Shown: positions 1 through 13,179, numbered from the stretch's first letter. The stretch: 64,000 bases of DNA from Siphlonurus alternatus (GCA_949825025.1 OX463778.1:30201969-30265968); one strand, 5' to 3'. Translations and numbers: made by a program. Notes: generated from the sequence alone by a model not told the origin.

Positions 1-440
1 TTAGTGGTCACGCTGATGATGACGTATATCATAAATGTACAGCTGGTACTAATTTGGTGTACTGGCATCGTAGAAAATGACGTCACGAATCTGTACACGT
101 TTCCCCACGAGCACAGGCAGTTGAGAGTCAATATACTCAGCAAGACGGCCAGGCTAAAACCACGTGACCATAACGCAGTGACGAGGCGACCTCGTGTTGA
201 CGTGGAGAACGGAACTATACCAAAGACTCGAGCTGCGTGAAGTGCTGGCATCAGCTCATCCAGACACTTCGGCCCCATCTCGCACGTATGCTATAGATTC
301 AATGACCAACCGAGCTATAGTACAAAATTTTATCACAAATAAAGTAATGTGTTCAATATATAATTGTATTATAATATGTATTTGTAAAGCTGTACACAAT
401 GAAAATTCAATAATATTATTGGAATAAATTGTAAATGAGA
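1..440 (+). other. Possible 3' end of an unknown upstream gene
   Basis: This stretch is less AT-rich than what follows. An open frame running in from the left edge ends in a stop at 238-240, with a basic, proline-containing tail that I do not recognise. AATAAA signals follow at about 338 and 423. The pattern would suit a last exon plus 3' UTR of a + strand gene lying to the left, but no domain supports it, so it is a weak suggestion. Confidence 0.2.
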
Positions 441-553
441 GTGCTTTGTATTATGTAACTATATTATTATATCAAAATTATCAAATGTCAAATGTGCTTT
501 TACAAAACAGAGTATCTGACATTTATCTATTTATTTATTTTTATATAATTAAG

Positions 554-667
<114 letters not shown>

Positions 668-680
668 GATTTATAATAAG

Positions 681-945
681 GGACCCTATTCTATGTCAAT
701 TAGTTTTTATAATAAACTTCCACTGTATATAAAACTCATACCACAGTATGTCGATTTTAAAAGTGCCGTAAAAGTATTATTGTTTTGAAAAATTGTTTTT
801 ATAATGTATCTAGTTATGTTACATTTAGTTTTTAAGTATGTGTTTGGACGTGTCTTACCATCTCATGCAGAGTGCTTTTATTATGATTGTGTCTGTATGT
901 ATTTGAAAATGACGAATAATAACAAGAATTGAATTGAATATAATT
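681..945 (+). mobile_element. LINE remnant: last codons of reverse-transcriptase ORF plus 3' UTR
   Basis: Reading + from 681, 35 codons end at TGA 786-788 and contain the pattern F-Y-N-K-L-P-x2-I-K followed by F-K-x3-K-V. This is the usual C-terminal end of jockey/CR1-type LINE ORF2 proteins, and it resembles the C-terminus of the LINE at 50047-50868. About 150 bp of 3' UTR follow, ending in GAATT repeats near 935-945 that look like a simple-repeat LINE tail. Everything upstream of the last codons is missing, so this is a severely 5'-truncated dead copy. Confidence 0.6.
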
Positions 946-1478
946 GGAGATGGAATAAACGATCCAAAGTCACGCTTTCCAAGGTTTGTTCATCCAGTAT
1001 TGTGTTAAATTATTTAATTTATTAATATATGTATGTAATTACATTTATTTGCTTAGTTGATATGTACTTCGCGCTAAAAAGTACCTGAAACATTTTAGGT
1101 CCTCTAATTCGCGCTACCAGTTCAATAGCGATTATTGGTTCAGAGTACAACACTGTTTACGTATATATGCGTACGCATTTCTTCACATTGATTTTGACAA
1201 TTAATACTCCGAGTGCTATTTAAATAATATATGAGCCCTCTATTATGTATATCTTGTTATTATAACGTATGTAAAATGTATTTCTTACAATATACCTATA
1301 CAAATATGTATGAAATGAAAAAGAACAGGTTGATAATGATAAGTAGTTAGTCAAGATGTAATCTTTGAGTGTATAATAAAAGAGAGGCTTAAAATTTCTA
1401 GCACCGCTCTTTGTAATTTTACATGTACACTATTTTTGTTTACTAAAAAACTTTTATATTGTTTCATGAGCTAAATAA

Positions 1479-1493
1479 ATTTTAAGTATTCAT

Positions 1494-1527
<34 letters not shown>

Positions 1528-1541
1528 ATGAATACTTAAAA
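1479..1541. repeat. Near-perfect palindrome with AT centre
   Basis: The arm ending in AAGTATTCATGAC is repeated exactly in reverse complement on the other side of a short (TA)n centre. The whole would form a hairpin. It is too short to be a whole transposon and may be a MITE remnant or a replication-derived palindrome. The rest of 946-1820 shows nothing recognisable apart from AT-rich sequence. Confidence 0.7.
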
Positions 1542-1822
1542 TTTATATATATATATATATTATATAATATGGCCAGATGCAGATGAACATTGATGTCTAA
1601 TAATTTGTACGTCGTCACTCGCCATGCACGTCTCGAATCAATAATTCAAAAAATAATTATTAATTATTTCATGCTCATGACATGACTCGTTTTAATATGA
1701 CAAATTAGTTCATATTTAAGTTCATATTTATTAGTATAAAATTGATTCAATTATTCATAATATACGTTTATTTTTTTAATACATTTCTTCAATTTTATTC
1801 AAATAACAATCAATATAGTGTG

Positions 1823-1830
1823 TATAAAAG
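1823..1830 (+). promoter_or_regulatory. Candidate TATA box of the gustatory receptor gene
   Basis: TATAAAAG lies 95 bp upstream of the start codon at 1918, with the right orientation and a suitable distance for a short 5' UTR. No initiator was identified with certainty. In AT-rich DNA a match like this can arise by chance, so confidence is low. Confidence 0.3.
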
Positions 1831-1917
1831 AACCACTTGATTTTTTAACAGCCACAATAAGCTTCTATTCCATTAGTATAGTGAGATAAAATTTAGTCAA
1901 CAGAACCACACCAGGAC

Positions 1918-4900
1918 ATGGCTCGTAGTAGACTCGTCAGGGCAGTTGCTCCTCTTCTCGCCTCCGCCCTTGTGCTAGGGGTGCACCCCTTGTCTTGGTC
2001 CGGGGTCAAAGGCAAGGTGGCGGCGGTCTACAGCCTCTGCTTTCTAGGAACCTTCAGCATTTTGGCAGTAATTTCAGTAATGTCGAGAGGAAACAGCATC
2101 ATTGTATTACTTCAAAACGGAAATTTCGTAGAAGCAACGATGGCCTTTGTGGGTGCTGCGGTAACACTCTTATCATGTGTAACAAGTATAATTCTTATTT
2201 GTTTTATAACCATTAAAGGAACATTAGTATTAAATATTTATGATGAAATAGATAAATTTAGTAAAGATTTGAACTATAGTATTTATAATTATGTGAGTAA
2301 TTATGTGAAAAAATATGTTCTATTATTTTGGCCTATTTATATATTTTGCTGTTTTAAAGAAATATACGTTTGGTTTGATTTTTCAGTATTTTATTCTATA
2401 CATATTGATGCATTTATTATTATTGTTCGAGGGAGTTTTGTTTTATTAGAGGAAGAATTGAAGGTCATAATGTTAGCAAAAAGACATCTATTTCACCGAA
2501 TCAATACTGAAATTGAGGTAAGAAAAAGTCATATTTTGTTTACCTTTGTTTGGTTTATATAATTATAATATTTCACATAATTTATGCATGTAATCAAATG
2601 TTGACAATTCTTGTTTTTCTTTTTTTTTTTTTTTTTTTTCGTTTCAATTTTTTTAAATTTATTTCATATTAGTTATCAAAAAATTTTGAAGATCAAAAGA
2701 AAAGTATTGATAAAATTATTAAAATATCCCAATTATTCGAGATCCCTTCCAGATCGATTTACAAAATATTTGAAATTATGGAAACATCATTATATATATG
2801 GGATGGAAAACATTAAGAAATTCTAATGGAGTATTGTCCTCAATTTTTTTTATTGCAGAAATGGATAGAGGGTGCAAAGTTATGCTACCCTGATTTTTTT
2901 CAGATTTTTTAGAGACCTGGAACTATTTTTAAAAAATTATTGAAAGTTCTTTTTGTGACGTCACGCGGCGGCAAGTCCTATCTTTTTCTTAAGGAGCGGC
3001 GTCTCGTGACGTCACGAAAAGGACTTTCAATAATTTTTTAAAAATAGTTCTCGGGCTCTAAAAAATCTGAAAAAAATCAGGATAGCATAACTTTGCACCC
3101 TCTATCCATTTCTGCAATAAAAAAAATTGAGGACAATACTCTATTGCTTGAAATCTGAAAAAAAGTTTCCTTTAGTGCAGATGAGGGATCGAGGAGGAAA
3201 AGCAAAATAAGTTTGAAACAAAATCAATAATAAAATTTTTAAACCACATGATGGCAATAGTTTTTTTCTTATTTTTCATTTATTTATTCACATGAACTAT
3301 ATATACTAGTTGTGGCTACATAAGTACATACTACATATAATATAATTAGATTTAGCTGAAGAAAGAACATTACTGATATTTATACATATAGAATGATAAA
3401 CAAATTAAATTTTTACAAACAATATTTAAAAATCAGAAAATATTACAAATAAGAAATTGCACTTTCATTATTAGGTGACACTTAAATTAAATGTGGTTTT
3501 CCTGCATGACAGTTAAACTCTTTCTCAGCCCTTGATAACACTCGTCATGCAACTTTTCCCAAAGCTGATGGTGGCCCGGCGGAGCTGGGGTGAGTCGGAA
3601 AGTTTGGAGCGACTGCGGAGGACTCACGGAGAACTGTGCGCGCTAGGCGAGTCGGTCTCAAGTACCTTCGAGGCGCTGCTGTTGCCGGACCTTCTGATGG
3701 TCGTCATGGACGCCGTTCAGGGCTGCTACTTCAGCTGCATCGGCATCCTCAACAAGTCCGGCAGGTACCACTGTCAGCGATCAATTTTATTCGAGAAATC
3801 TGACTTTTTTTTAAATTAAAACCATCATTAAGTATATAAATGAGTTATTAATGATTAACAGAAAACAATGTATACACTAGAAATTGAAGATAATGGTAAT
3901 TTTCTTGTTTCGTTTAATTTCAGATTATTTGTAAATAAATTGTTTGTACATACTCAACATCTCCTTTTTGCTAAAACCGGTATTACACGATACATTTTTT
4001 TTATTTTTTTTTGCTAATTGTATACAATTCTTCCTTACAAGAAAACTTGAACTCCATTTGTTTATATGGAGATGAAATTTTCTTGTAAGGAAAAATTGTA
4101 TCGTGTAATACCGGCTTAAGACAATTAGTATTTATTGCGCTATAAAGAGAGAAGCTTATATCCAATACTGCATGCTCATTATTCCAAACGTCACTCGCCT
4201 CCCATTTGCCTTAGCTTGGATGGCATGCGGCTACAGTTGACACTGGACTCGCTCTTATGGGGCCTAATCAACCTCATACGACTGTTCTTCCTCACGCGGG
4301 CGTGCCATCTCACCACCTGTCAGGTGAGAGATCGCATAACAACAATTAAAAGTGAATGCAATCGATAAAGTATTGTCATTCTGTGTGACTCAGAATGCAG
4401 TGTAATATCTGCCTCAAAAACTAAAAATTCAAATTTTAATGTTATAACCTAGTTTAACCTTTCCCTCCTTTCCTATCCTAGTAACCTTTGCATCCAGTCA
4501 CCTCACTTCTCTCATCCTAAGGGTTGTCGAGCGCCCTAGAATGTATGGCTTCAATCGGCATTTCTTGGTCGCCGTTCGTCCCTGTCTATATTTTATGTTG
4601 AATCTACTCCTTGAGAAGACAAGCTAGACATATGGGAAATATATATATTGTTATAATATACTGATGAATTATTATGTTTGGTTAGTACATGAGTTTAATG
4701 CTTTGGTTGCCAGGCTGCTCAGACGCGATGTGTGGTGCACAAACTAGAGCTGGTAGCTCAAGACGTTGATCTCAGGCAGGAGGTAAGCATATTATATTAT
4801 ACCAATTAAATTTTTTGACTCAAATCCTATTTGATCAGCCTAGCGATACCATTTTCATTTACTCCATACACATAATTTTATTAGATTTAATACGGTACTT

Positions 4901-5530
4901 CTAAAAATTGACGAGAACCTGCAAAATCTCATATTTTTTTGAGAAAGCTAATACTGTCTCTAATTATGTGACTCCACGCACGTCTCCAGGTGTCTTTGTT
5001 TACAACGCAGCTGTTGCACTGCGGAGTGCCTTGCTACGACGTGTTCGCCATGTTCCGTCTCGACCTGGCTCTGTTTGCATCGGTACGTATAATATATACA
5101 TGTAATTCATTCTAGATGTATATCAGATATAATATATATACATATATATATTATATATATATAATTTTTATAACATTATACAATTAATCACATTAATTCA
5201 TCATGCAGTTTTCCTTCATTCCCTTCATTCCTCATTTCAACATTCACCTATTGTATCACGAAGATTAATTTTCTCATCTATATATAGTACATAATTGTGT
5301 CATTTAAATGTACAATTATAATATTGTATTTATTATCATAGAGAAACATTTGATTTCACGTGTGTATCCTATGAAGTATGCAACTCTTTGAACACTGTAG
5401 TGTTGCGGGCTAGTGCACATTGTGGTAGAAGTTACTATTTGTGTTGCAGGTTGTGGGGGGCGTAACCACTTACATAGTCATCTTACTGCAGTTCCACACC
5501 ATCAAAGGTGAACCTTGTCCGCAGATTTAA
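1918..5530 (+). CDS. Gustatory receptor family protein, six exons, 395 aa
   Basis: Coding exons by GT-AG signals: 1918-2517, 3529-3764, 4215-4323, 4714-4782, 4990-5082, 5450-5530. Phases match at every junction (0, 2, 0, 0, 0) and sum to 1188 nt. The protein is rich in hydrophobic membrane segments, has no signal peptide, and ends with the family signature TYIVILLQF at residues 376-384, the TYhhhhhQF motif of arthropod gustatory receptors (7tm_7). Length is typical for the family (roughly 350-450). Such receptors are ligand-gated cation channels in chemosensory neuron membranes; the ligand cannot be told from sequence. The start is the only ATG opening the long hydrophobic first exon. Intron 1 holds an inverted-repeat MITE (2826-3144) and intron 2 a palindromic MITE (about 3974-4118). 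The last four junctions are phase 0, as is common near GR C-termini. An alternative extra exon near 2673 was considered and rejected. Specific ortholog not assigned. Confidence 0.88.
2826..3144. mobile_element. Inverted-repeat MITE, family A copy 1 (paired TGACGTCA)
   Basis: About 320 bp with long terminal inverted repeats beginning ATGGAGTA and continuing through TTGCAGAAATGGATAGAGGG. The left flank has TA next to the terminus, suggesting a Tc1/mariner-type TA target. The centre carries two TGACGTCA octamers (2956-2963 and 3007-3014) on either side of a short spacer. No ORF. It lies in intron 1 of the gustatory receptor gene. Six other copies are in this window. Confidence 0.85.
3974..4118. 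mobile_element. Small palindromic MITE in receptor intron 2
   Basis: Two arms starting with CCGGTATTACACGATACA are in inverted orientation around a short centre, giving a hairpin of about 145 bp. Non-coding, and removed with the intron of the receptor gene. No second copy was seen in the window. Confidence 0.75.
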
Positions 5531-5828
5531 CAACCAAATCTCCTTATGTAAAGAAAATCTATCTTCAGTGTTTAATCATTGCATAACAACATGTGAATTA
5601 GTTAATATCTTAATCATAATTTATTGACTGTCAATATGCCAAGGAGATTTGCCATAATGCCCATTGCACCACATTCAGTATGGTTTTCGTAGTGTTTGTA
5701 ATGTCCTCAATCAATGGCAGACAGTTTGTAACGATCGAAGAATCTCACTGACCGATCAAGAAATCCAAAAATTCATGACTAAAACCAAGTTAAATCAGAC
5801 GATTAGTGTAGTTAGTAAAGCAAGTTGA
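5531..5828. other. 3' flank of the gustatory receptor gene
   Basis: This interval should hold the 3' UTR of the receptor. No AATAAA was seen right after the stop, so the end of the transcript is not placed. No other feature was recognised. Confidence 0.3.
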
Positions 5829-6151
5829 ATGGAGTACCGACCTAATTTTTTTTATTGCAGAAATGGATAGAGGGTGCAAAGTTATGTTACCCTGATTTTT
5901 TTTTCAGATTTTTTAGAGCCCTGGAAGTATTTAAAAAAAATTATTGAAGTCCTTTTCGTGACGTCACGAGACGCCACTCCTTAAGAAAAAGATAGGACTT
6001 GCCTCCTCATGACGTCACAAAAAGGACTTTCAATAATTTTTTAAAAATATTTCCCGGTCTGTAAAAAAAACTGGAAAAAAAAAATCAGGGCAGCATAACT
6101 TTGTACCCTCTATCCATTTCTGCGATAAAAAAATTGAGGTCGATACTCTAT
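5829..6151. mobile_element. Inverted-repeat MITE, family A copy 2
   Basis: Same termini (ATGGAGTACC ... GATACTCTAT) and same internal plan as the copy at 2826-3144, with two TGACGTCA octamers flanking a spacer. The central spacer is in the opposite orientation to that of copy 1. No ORF belongs to it. Confidence 0.85.
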
Positions 6152-7610
6152 TATAAAATTTTGCCCTCTTCAATATTATATTAACGTAGAACTGTGTAGT
6201 TTTCTTTCTTATAAGTACAAACATTATTTTAATAACGATTATAATATATTAAATCTCAATGTGCGTGCAAATCGGTGATTTTAGTATTTCGAATGTAATT
6301 CGATTGTAGCCCTAGGACAGATATTTAGGCAGATATTTATACAGATATTTGAATGCTTATTTTTTCTTATTTATTTATTTATTTATTTGTCATGTGGTTG
6401 TACATAATACAACATAGAGACAAAAAACATATAAGTATTATAAATACCTTAAAAATTAAGCATGACACAATATTATAATCTGGGAATATAGATAATAAAA
6501 AATAAGAAAAAAAAATCTCGTATGAAATGTATTGATATTGAATTCGTTATTCTACAATATTTCTAGAAAAATTGTTTTAAACCTCCCAAACGTAAGGAGT
6601 CTGAACTCTGAATTATAAAATATGAATAATTGAATCATTAGGATCAAATCGATTAATTTCAATTTATTTTTACTCCGATAAAATGATTGATCCATTGATT
6701 TAATGATTGATTGAACTTTGATCCAGGTCTCGATCATAATTTATTCAGCTTTTGTTGCGCGTTTCACAACTTTCCCATTGTATACCAATGACGGGCAATG
6801 ACACTGTTTGTTGACAAATGTAAAAACGTCATTCCATTATTTATTCATTGTACATTCAGCCACAAGGGCTGAAGCTATTCAGGGAATTCAATCCCTCTTT
6901 AGCCGTAGTCCCATAATATTTTAGTATTGACAAATATTGAATGGGATTGCAAAGCTTGTAGGAATATTATTCATTTGTAAAATATAAATATTAAAATAGT
7001 GGGTCAAATAAGCAGTGTTGACACAATTGACTTGTGCATTTTAATGACACAAGTAATGTATTCAATAAAAATTTTCACATTAAAGAAAACAACATTGAAC
7101 TTTATGAAAGTACCTAAAATGATTGTTGAATATTTTATGGTCACTATGGTAATAATTAATGAAATATTGATAATGACTTTTATCAACTTAATCTTAAAAA
7201 TATTAATATTTAATCTCAATTTAATTCAGTTCAATAATTAAATTATATACATAAGCAAATATGTAGAATTAAAATATTAGTTATTATCTATGATTGTCAC
7301 CGTTCCACTTAATCGTAATTACTAAAATTAATTATGTTAAAAGCCTTTTTGGTTTAACATCAACAAACATAAACGTCGCGATCGCAGATGGTCTTATACT
7401 GACAGTCAAATTTCAAAGAGTGTTACTTTAAGACAATGCAACAACGGACTGTTTGCTCTGTTGAAACTTCAACTGAAGAATATGGAGGTTTTATACAGAC
7501 AATGTTGATGACATGCTTGATTGATAATTGATATTTAATTATGTGTACGGATGAAGGAACATGTTGATGAAAAATAAAATGGTTCAATATAATTATGTTA
7601 GTGAATAATA
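6152..7610. other. Intergenic region with a possible LINE tail near 6366-6420
   Basis: AT-rich DNA between the convergent receptor and decarboxylase genes. Around 6366-6420, read on -, the sequence runs into AATA repeats after a short complex stretch, as at the 3' end of a truncated LINE; this is weak. Nothing else was identified. Confidence 0.3.
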
Positions 7611-7615
7611 TACAG

Positions 7616-7681
7616 TTTATTAAATATATCTATATTACAATATTTTTAAACCATCTGATTGTGACTATATATAATTTTATT
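7616..7681 (-). terminator. Candidate polyadenylation signals for the decarboxylase gene
   Basis: On - strand AATAAA hexamers occur at 7681-7676 and 7621-7616, about 140 and 200 nt past the stop codon of the decarboxylase gene. Either could define the mRNA 3' end. In such AT-rich sequence the hexamer alone is weak evidence. Confidence 0.4.
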
Positions 7682-7821
7682 TCATTTTGATGGTCCCCAA
7701 AAAATTAATTAAAATACAATAAAGTATATGATTTAAATTAAATAATTTTATAAACAATTCGCTACACAACTAGGTATTGTGCAGCACAGCCAGACCGAAA
7801 GAACGATTATAATATAAAAGG

Positions 7822-10800
7822 TCAGAGGTCAGCGCCGAGTCTCTGGATCTCCGCGATGAAGAAGTCCATGTCTTGCCGCGTCGTCCCCGAGCTCTGTACC
7901 ACCAGCCGGAAGAAGTTGGGCAGCTGCCTCAGAGGCTGGTACGTCACCATCATGGAGCCCTCTCGCATCATGCGCTCCTTGATCTTGGGTGCAACCTGGA
8001 TGTTCAGAACGAAGTTAACCCAGAGTTGTTGTTGAGCGTTGCGTACAGGGTTTGTAAGGGGAAATTAAACGTTATTTTTTTTTTAATGTGGAAAATATTT
8101 AAATAAAATTATTATGAATTGAATATTTAAAACCTTTTTACAGAACCTCTCACAACAATGTATATTTTAACACTATTATATATATTAAGTTAATTACAAC
8201 GCTCCTAATTTTAATCCTTACCTTGTGTAGTGTGTCGTTGTATCCCGGCTCATTGGGGTCACACTTCTGGAGAGAGGGCGGCAAATACCAGAAGCACACG
8301 TTGGTGCACTCCGGCTGGCTGAGTACGAGCCGGAAGTCGTCCCGTGCCTTGATCTGTGCCGTAAAGTACTCTGCAGAGTCGAATACGGTGTCTACGTGGG
8401 CTTCCAGACCCTGCGTACCCTGAGACATTAACACAATTAAGGATCAGGACAATGCAGAATGTTCACCGATCGAAAGTACAGTTAGAAGTTAGAAGTAGGA
8501 TGTGAAGTCATGATTTGAACAATCAAATGTACAATCTATTTTTTATGTAGACCCACAGAGCAAACTAAATTATATCCATCCCTGTCCCATCTTATTCTTG
8601 ATTCAGTTTGTTGGTATATTATACTTGCTCGTGCTTTAATTTTTTTTTATACAATCCATTTCTTCTATAACAATCAATATATTAAAATATATATTTGTTG
8701 AGATTAATAGGACAGTCCATGTAGGCAAGTAAGCCAGAAGAAGAGTAGTCAATAGTTATTTACATTAATAATTTTTTTGAAAATCAAAAATTTTTCAAGG
8801 TTTTTGAAATAAAAATGTGGAAGTTGTCATAAAATAGTTATGTCTCACCTTTGCTTTCCACATGAGCCAGAACTTAAGCACGTCAGCGCGCCGTCCGCAC
8901 TGCACGTGCTTGTCACCGGTGTCGAGTGACGTGTCGTAGAACTTGTCCTGCTGGAAAAGGTAGGTGGCTGCGGCTGAGTGGCACGAGGCCAACACGTGGG
9001 CATGGCGTGTCAGGAACACGGAGCACTGCTGTGGTGCCGCGAGCAGCTTATGAGGGTTCCACGTCACCGAGTCAGCCCTGTAAGAGCACCACCGTGTTAG
9101 TAAATGGAAAGACTAAATTTAGTAAATTTTACTGTACATCATGAGACAGACTAAAGGTCTCGACGTTACCTTTTTGCTTTATTCACATAAAATGCAGTGT
9201 TTCAGATTTGCAATTTCCATGTATTTAGTTATAATGCGTCTTAAGTATAATTTTATTATTAATATTATTATATTTTATCTTATTATGAAAGTTATAAGAA
9301 TTAAAACATGGGGTCTTTTATATTTTACAGACGCATGACATCATTTACCAATTAAGAGAGCATATATGATGGATTTGATATTTGATACTCTTTTTTAAAG
9401 AGGACAGAGGTATGTATGTTCTTTTTTATTGCTCCCAATTTGATCATTCATTTGTATAGAAATAATTTACTTGCCTTCCAGCTCAAATAATATAGCATCA
9501 TATTTTTTAAAAAAATAGCTGATCTCATGCACTGCTTTCAATATTTTATGGCCTTGTAATGACTTTTAATTGAAGGACACAGAGCTCCGAATCAACTGTC
9601 CCATTTTTTTTTCTTTATCGTGTTTTCTAAGATGTTAAAAATAATTATATGCTACAAAATATAATCAACAATACACAACTTAATATCTGTGCAGAAATGC
9701 ATGGAAAAGTTTTGTGAAGCTTTATACAAGCGGGATATAATTTTTTGTTTAATATTACATAAAGTATAAGTATTTTTACTATTTATAATTATGACAGCGT
9801 ATTAATTTTAATTATGAATTAGTTACCTGTGGATGCCATTGAGACGATGACGGTAACGCTTGGATATGAGCGCTCCTCCTCCCCACGCAGCGTCCACGTG
9901 GAGCCAAAGTTCGTACTTCTCGCAGAGGTCAGCGATGGCCGGTAAAGGGTCGAACGCCCCCAGCACTGTGGTACCTGCGTCACAGACTGACCGTCAGAGA
10001 ACTGGTTCCAGGCGGTACACGATTTTGTTTGTGTATTTTTTATTCATTAGAGGAATGAATTAAAATTATATTATATATATTTTATCTGCGTATACAGAAC
10101 AAATATTGGACTATTTATTTGATAGATTTATTGTTTCAAGTTACATCATGCATTTAATTGGTAATTTGGAAACAAAGAAGCTCAATTAAATAAATTAATA
10201 CACTCAGATATATAATATGGTACAATATATTATTAATTATTACTGTTATTAGTATAATATTTTAACCAAAATTAACCAAGTAAGTAATTAAAATTTATAA
10301 AAGGTCATCTTAGTTATTAATTAAAGCTTAACATATGTAAAAAAAAAAAAAAAAAATCATGCTGGAGGTCTGCTTGAGTTAATTAAAAATACATTGCAGT
10401 ATCTTAATTTGAATTTAAGTTCTTTTGACAGTTATTATTAATAAAGAAAACGTAATAGCTGCGTTGCATTATTTGAATTATTTCAACACCATGCAGACGT
10501 ACGCTTCACTCACTTAAACGTCTTTTAATAAATTGTTTAATAATTACCTTCCGTGGCAAGCACCATGAACGGTTGAGCTCCTTCTTCACGGGCACGCAAG
10601 ATCTGTTCCTCAAGGTGTTGTGGACGCATTTTGCCACGTGCGTCGCACTGTACGGCGTAAACGTTGTCCGAACCGAGCCCGAAGAGGGCAGCCATCTTCT
10701 GCACGGAGTAGTGGGCGTCCTCCGAGGTGAGCACCACGAGACGCGGCAGAGCATGCAGACCTGTGGTCTGAGACACGGTTTCTCTCAGTATGAGAAAGTT

Positions 10801-13074
10801 TGTAACTGACCTGAGCTAACAGTCTATACTGTGACCTTGATAATATTGACAAATATTATCTCATAACGTATTTTATTCAATATAGTCTCTTTCACTTGAA
10901 TTTATTACAGAGGAATTGTGATAATTTAATTATAATTTTAATTATTTGGAATTGAGTGATCTTCCAGATTATTCGACCACATGCAGTAATATTATATTAT
11001 ACAACCTTACAAATTTTAGCCACAATTTTAAGATTTGAAATAAAGTTACGTTTTGTGTATTTTTATTGCAAACAATTTTCTTTGATAAATAAGCCACGCA
11101 AGAATTTGATTCTGAATTCTGGAAGTGTTGCTACAGTGATGGATTTTTTTTTTTAAATTTTAGGTTAAATTAAATTATATGATTTTAGCTCAAACATTGC
11201 TCTATATACTATATAATTATGCTGACTTATTAAAATATAAGTCAATGTCAACAAATGAGTGTTTTCTTTATACCTGTACAATAAAAATAAGTTTGTAAAA
11301 AAAGACGGTTATACTAATATTTTAATATATTAGATATAATATGACATGGTAATTAATGTCATGGTACAACATTGGCAAGATTTTATACGCGACGTTTATA
11401 TTATTTGTATTCATTGATCGCTTTTGAAATCAGCAGAGAAACTCGTCCTTTAGTACAAACACGGTCTATCGGTTAAGTAGTGAAATATAAAAGTATGTCT
11501 AGGATAAATGCATGGCTTATGTGCATAAAGCGAGCAAAAAAGTGAAATGTTATGTTGAGTGTATTTTCATTTTCCAAGGCCAATTCTAACAAATTAATTA
11601 TTTATACTCATTTTTAAGTTTCTCGAGTATAATATATGCTCAGAAAATTTTGGTATTATAATCTATACAAACATAATATATATAATGAATACAATATAAT
11701 ATTATAGATAAATATTCTCATACGTATAATAATATAAATAATAAATAAATATATATATATATTTTAAAGTGGTAAATTTTTTAATAGGACATATAATATA
11801 ATATATAATTATATAATTATATATGTAAATTAAGAACAAGAAGAAGTATATTATTAATATCAATCATCATGATGCATGATTAATACAGTTTTCCCAAAAT
11901 TGAAATAATTAATGAACATATTTCATATTCAATATGGTATTTTTTCCCATTTATATTCAATGAAAAAGTTATATGATTTATAACATTAAAGTAATTAAAA
12001 AAAATAATTAGTACCTTGATTTGCGGAAACTTATGGTATCGAGCACAGCTGATTCCATATCCATTGGCCATGGAACCGCCAGGGCAGAAGATACCGTCTC
12101 CTTCTCCATTAGAAAATCCGACGATATTCCTCATTTCTCGGAGAACGGTTTCCTCCATAAGCGTGAACACTGGCGCTACCTCATATGTGTACACACTGGG
12201 GTTGAGCGCTGCGCAAAGCCACTGTCCAGCCAAGCCGTACGGGTCTACACTGCAACGGAAGAATTAGGTTCGCTTAGAGGTTCAATGAGGGTCAGGAGAA
12301 GAAGAAGCTGCGTACCTGGAGAAAAGTTGGTTGATGAATCTCGGATGACCCGTCTTGACACTATAGCGAATTACCCCTCGCATCAAATCAAGAAGTTGCT
12401 CGTGTGAGCTTGGTTCTTCACGTACGCGAAGATCCAATAGTTTTGACAGCTCCTCAGGGTCATGCCATTCCAGTACCCTGTGTAAACATTATGACATCAG
12501 CTGGTGCTTGCGTGGATTTGGATAATTTAATTAATTTCTTTAGGGTCCTATAGTAAACTTAATCGTTAAAAATGCATAGATAAGAAAATTTATACTAGAA
12601 CTACAAAATTATGAATGATTTTAACACTGCGTACTTGAACTGACTACCTAATTAATTTTTAATAGTGATATTTTTTTATTGTAAAATCGTAACTTCTTTA
12701 TTGAATCAAATTTAACCAATTTATGAATTTTTATATACATTTTGATTAAAACAAAAAACTATGTGTTAAACTTACTTAGATTTCTCACGGCTTGTACCCT
12801 TAAACACAGCCTCGTCCAACATGATACGTGAAGCATCCTGAAGGAATTGCTCGTGTCGCTCTCTGTCAGGCAGACTAGCGAACCACAGCGACGAGGGTTG
12901 ACTCTCTGCAGGACTAGAGGCTCGAGGACTCTCGGGGTCCACGGAGATGAATTGACGTCGCACCTCTCCGGGCGATGACCCGAGGTCACACATGCTCGCT
13001 GCGAGCTCTGACACAGACTCGTCGTCGGAGTAGACCACGAGGGTCGGAGCATCGGTAGCGACGTTGGCCGGCAT
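7822..13074 (-). CDS. black: PLP-dependent aspartate/cysteine-sulfinate decarboxylase (black/CSAD/GADL1 group), 554 aa
   Basis: Coding exons in transcript order: 13074-12776, 12477-12316, 12249-12015, 10767-10548, 9974-9827, 9077-8849, 8419-8222, 7995-7822. All junctions are GT-AG, phases match, and the sum is 1665 nt. It is a group II pyridoxal-phosphate decarboxylase. HVDAAWGG places the PLP-binding Asp at 333, and NPHKLL the Schiff-base Lys at 365, 32 residues apart as in the glutamate decarboxylase family. The segment from [10 protein letters not shown] through [11 protein letters not shown] is characteristic of the CSAD/black branch rather than true GAD. The N-terminal roughly 100 residues are acidic and Ser-rich, as in insect black proteins. 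By family, it would make beta-alanine from aspartate (and possibly hypotaurine from cysteine sulfinate) in the cytosol, feeding cuticle tanning and N-beta-alanyl amine metabolism. The ATG at 13074 lies two bases after a splice acceptor (AG at 13078-13077), so exon 1 is untranslated. Substrate preference within the subgroup is inferred. Confidence 0.93.
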
Positions 13075-13162
13075 GGCTGGAGCACAAATCAATTAGTCAA
13101 ATATTTAACTCGAGGATTAAGTAACGTAAGCTAGGTCAGTAAATATGACCGAGAACTTGTGG

Positions 13163-13179
13163 GGAGAGAGAGAGAGAGA

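Noticed and set aside
2673..2820. Possible extra exon of the gustatory receptor after an acceptor near 2672
   Set aside because: The frame is open and lysine-rich, but there is no plausible splice donor before the stop, and splicing exon 1 directly to 3529 preserves phase and the family layout.
10506..10852. Several overlapping frames on both strands around the decarboxylase exon at 10548-10767
   Set aside because: Only the frame with SEDAHYSV and the phase-matching splice sites is real; the others are shadows of GC-rich exon sequence.
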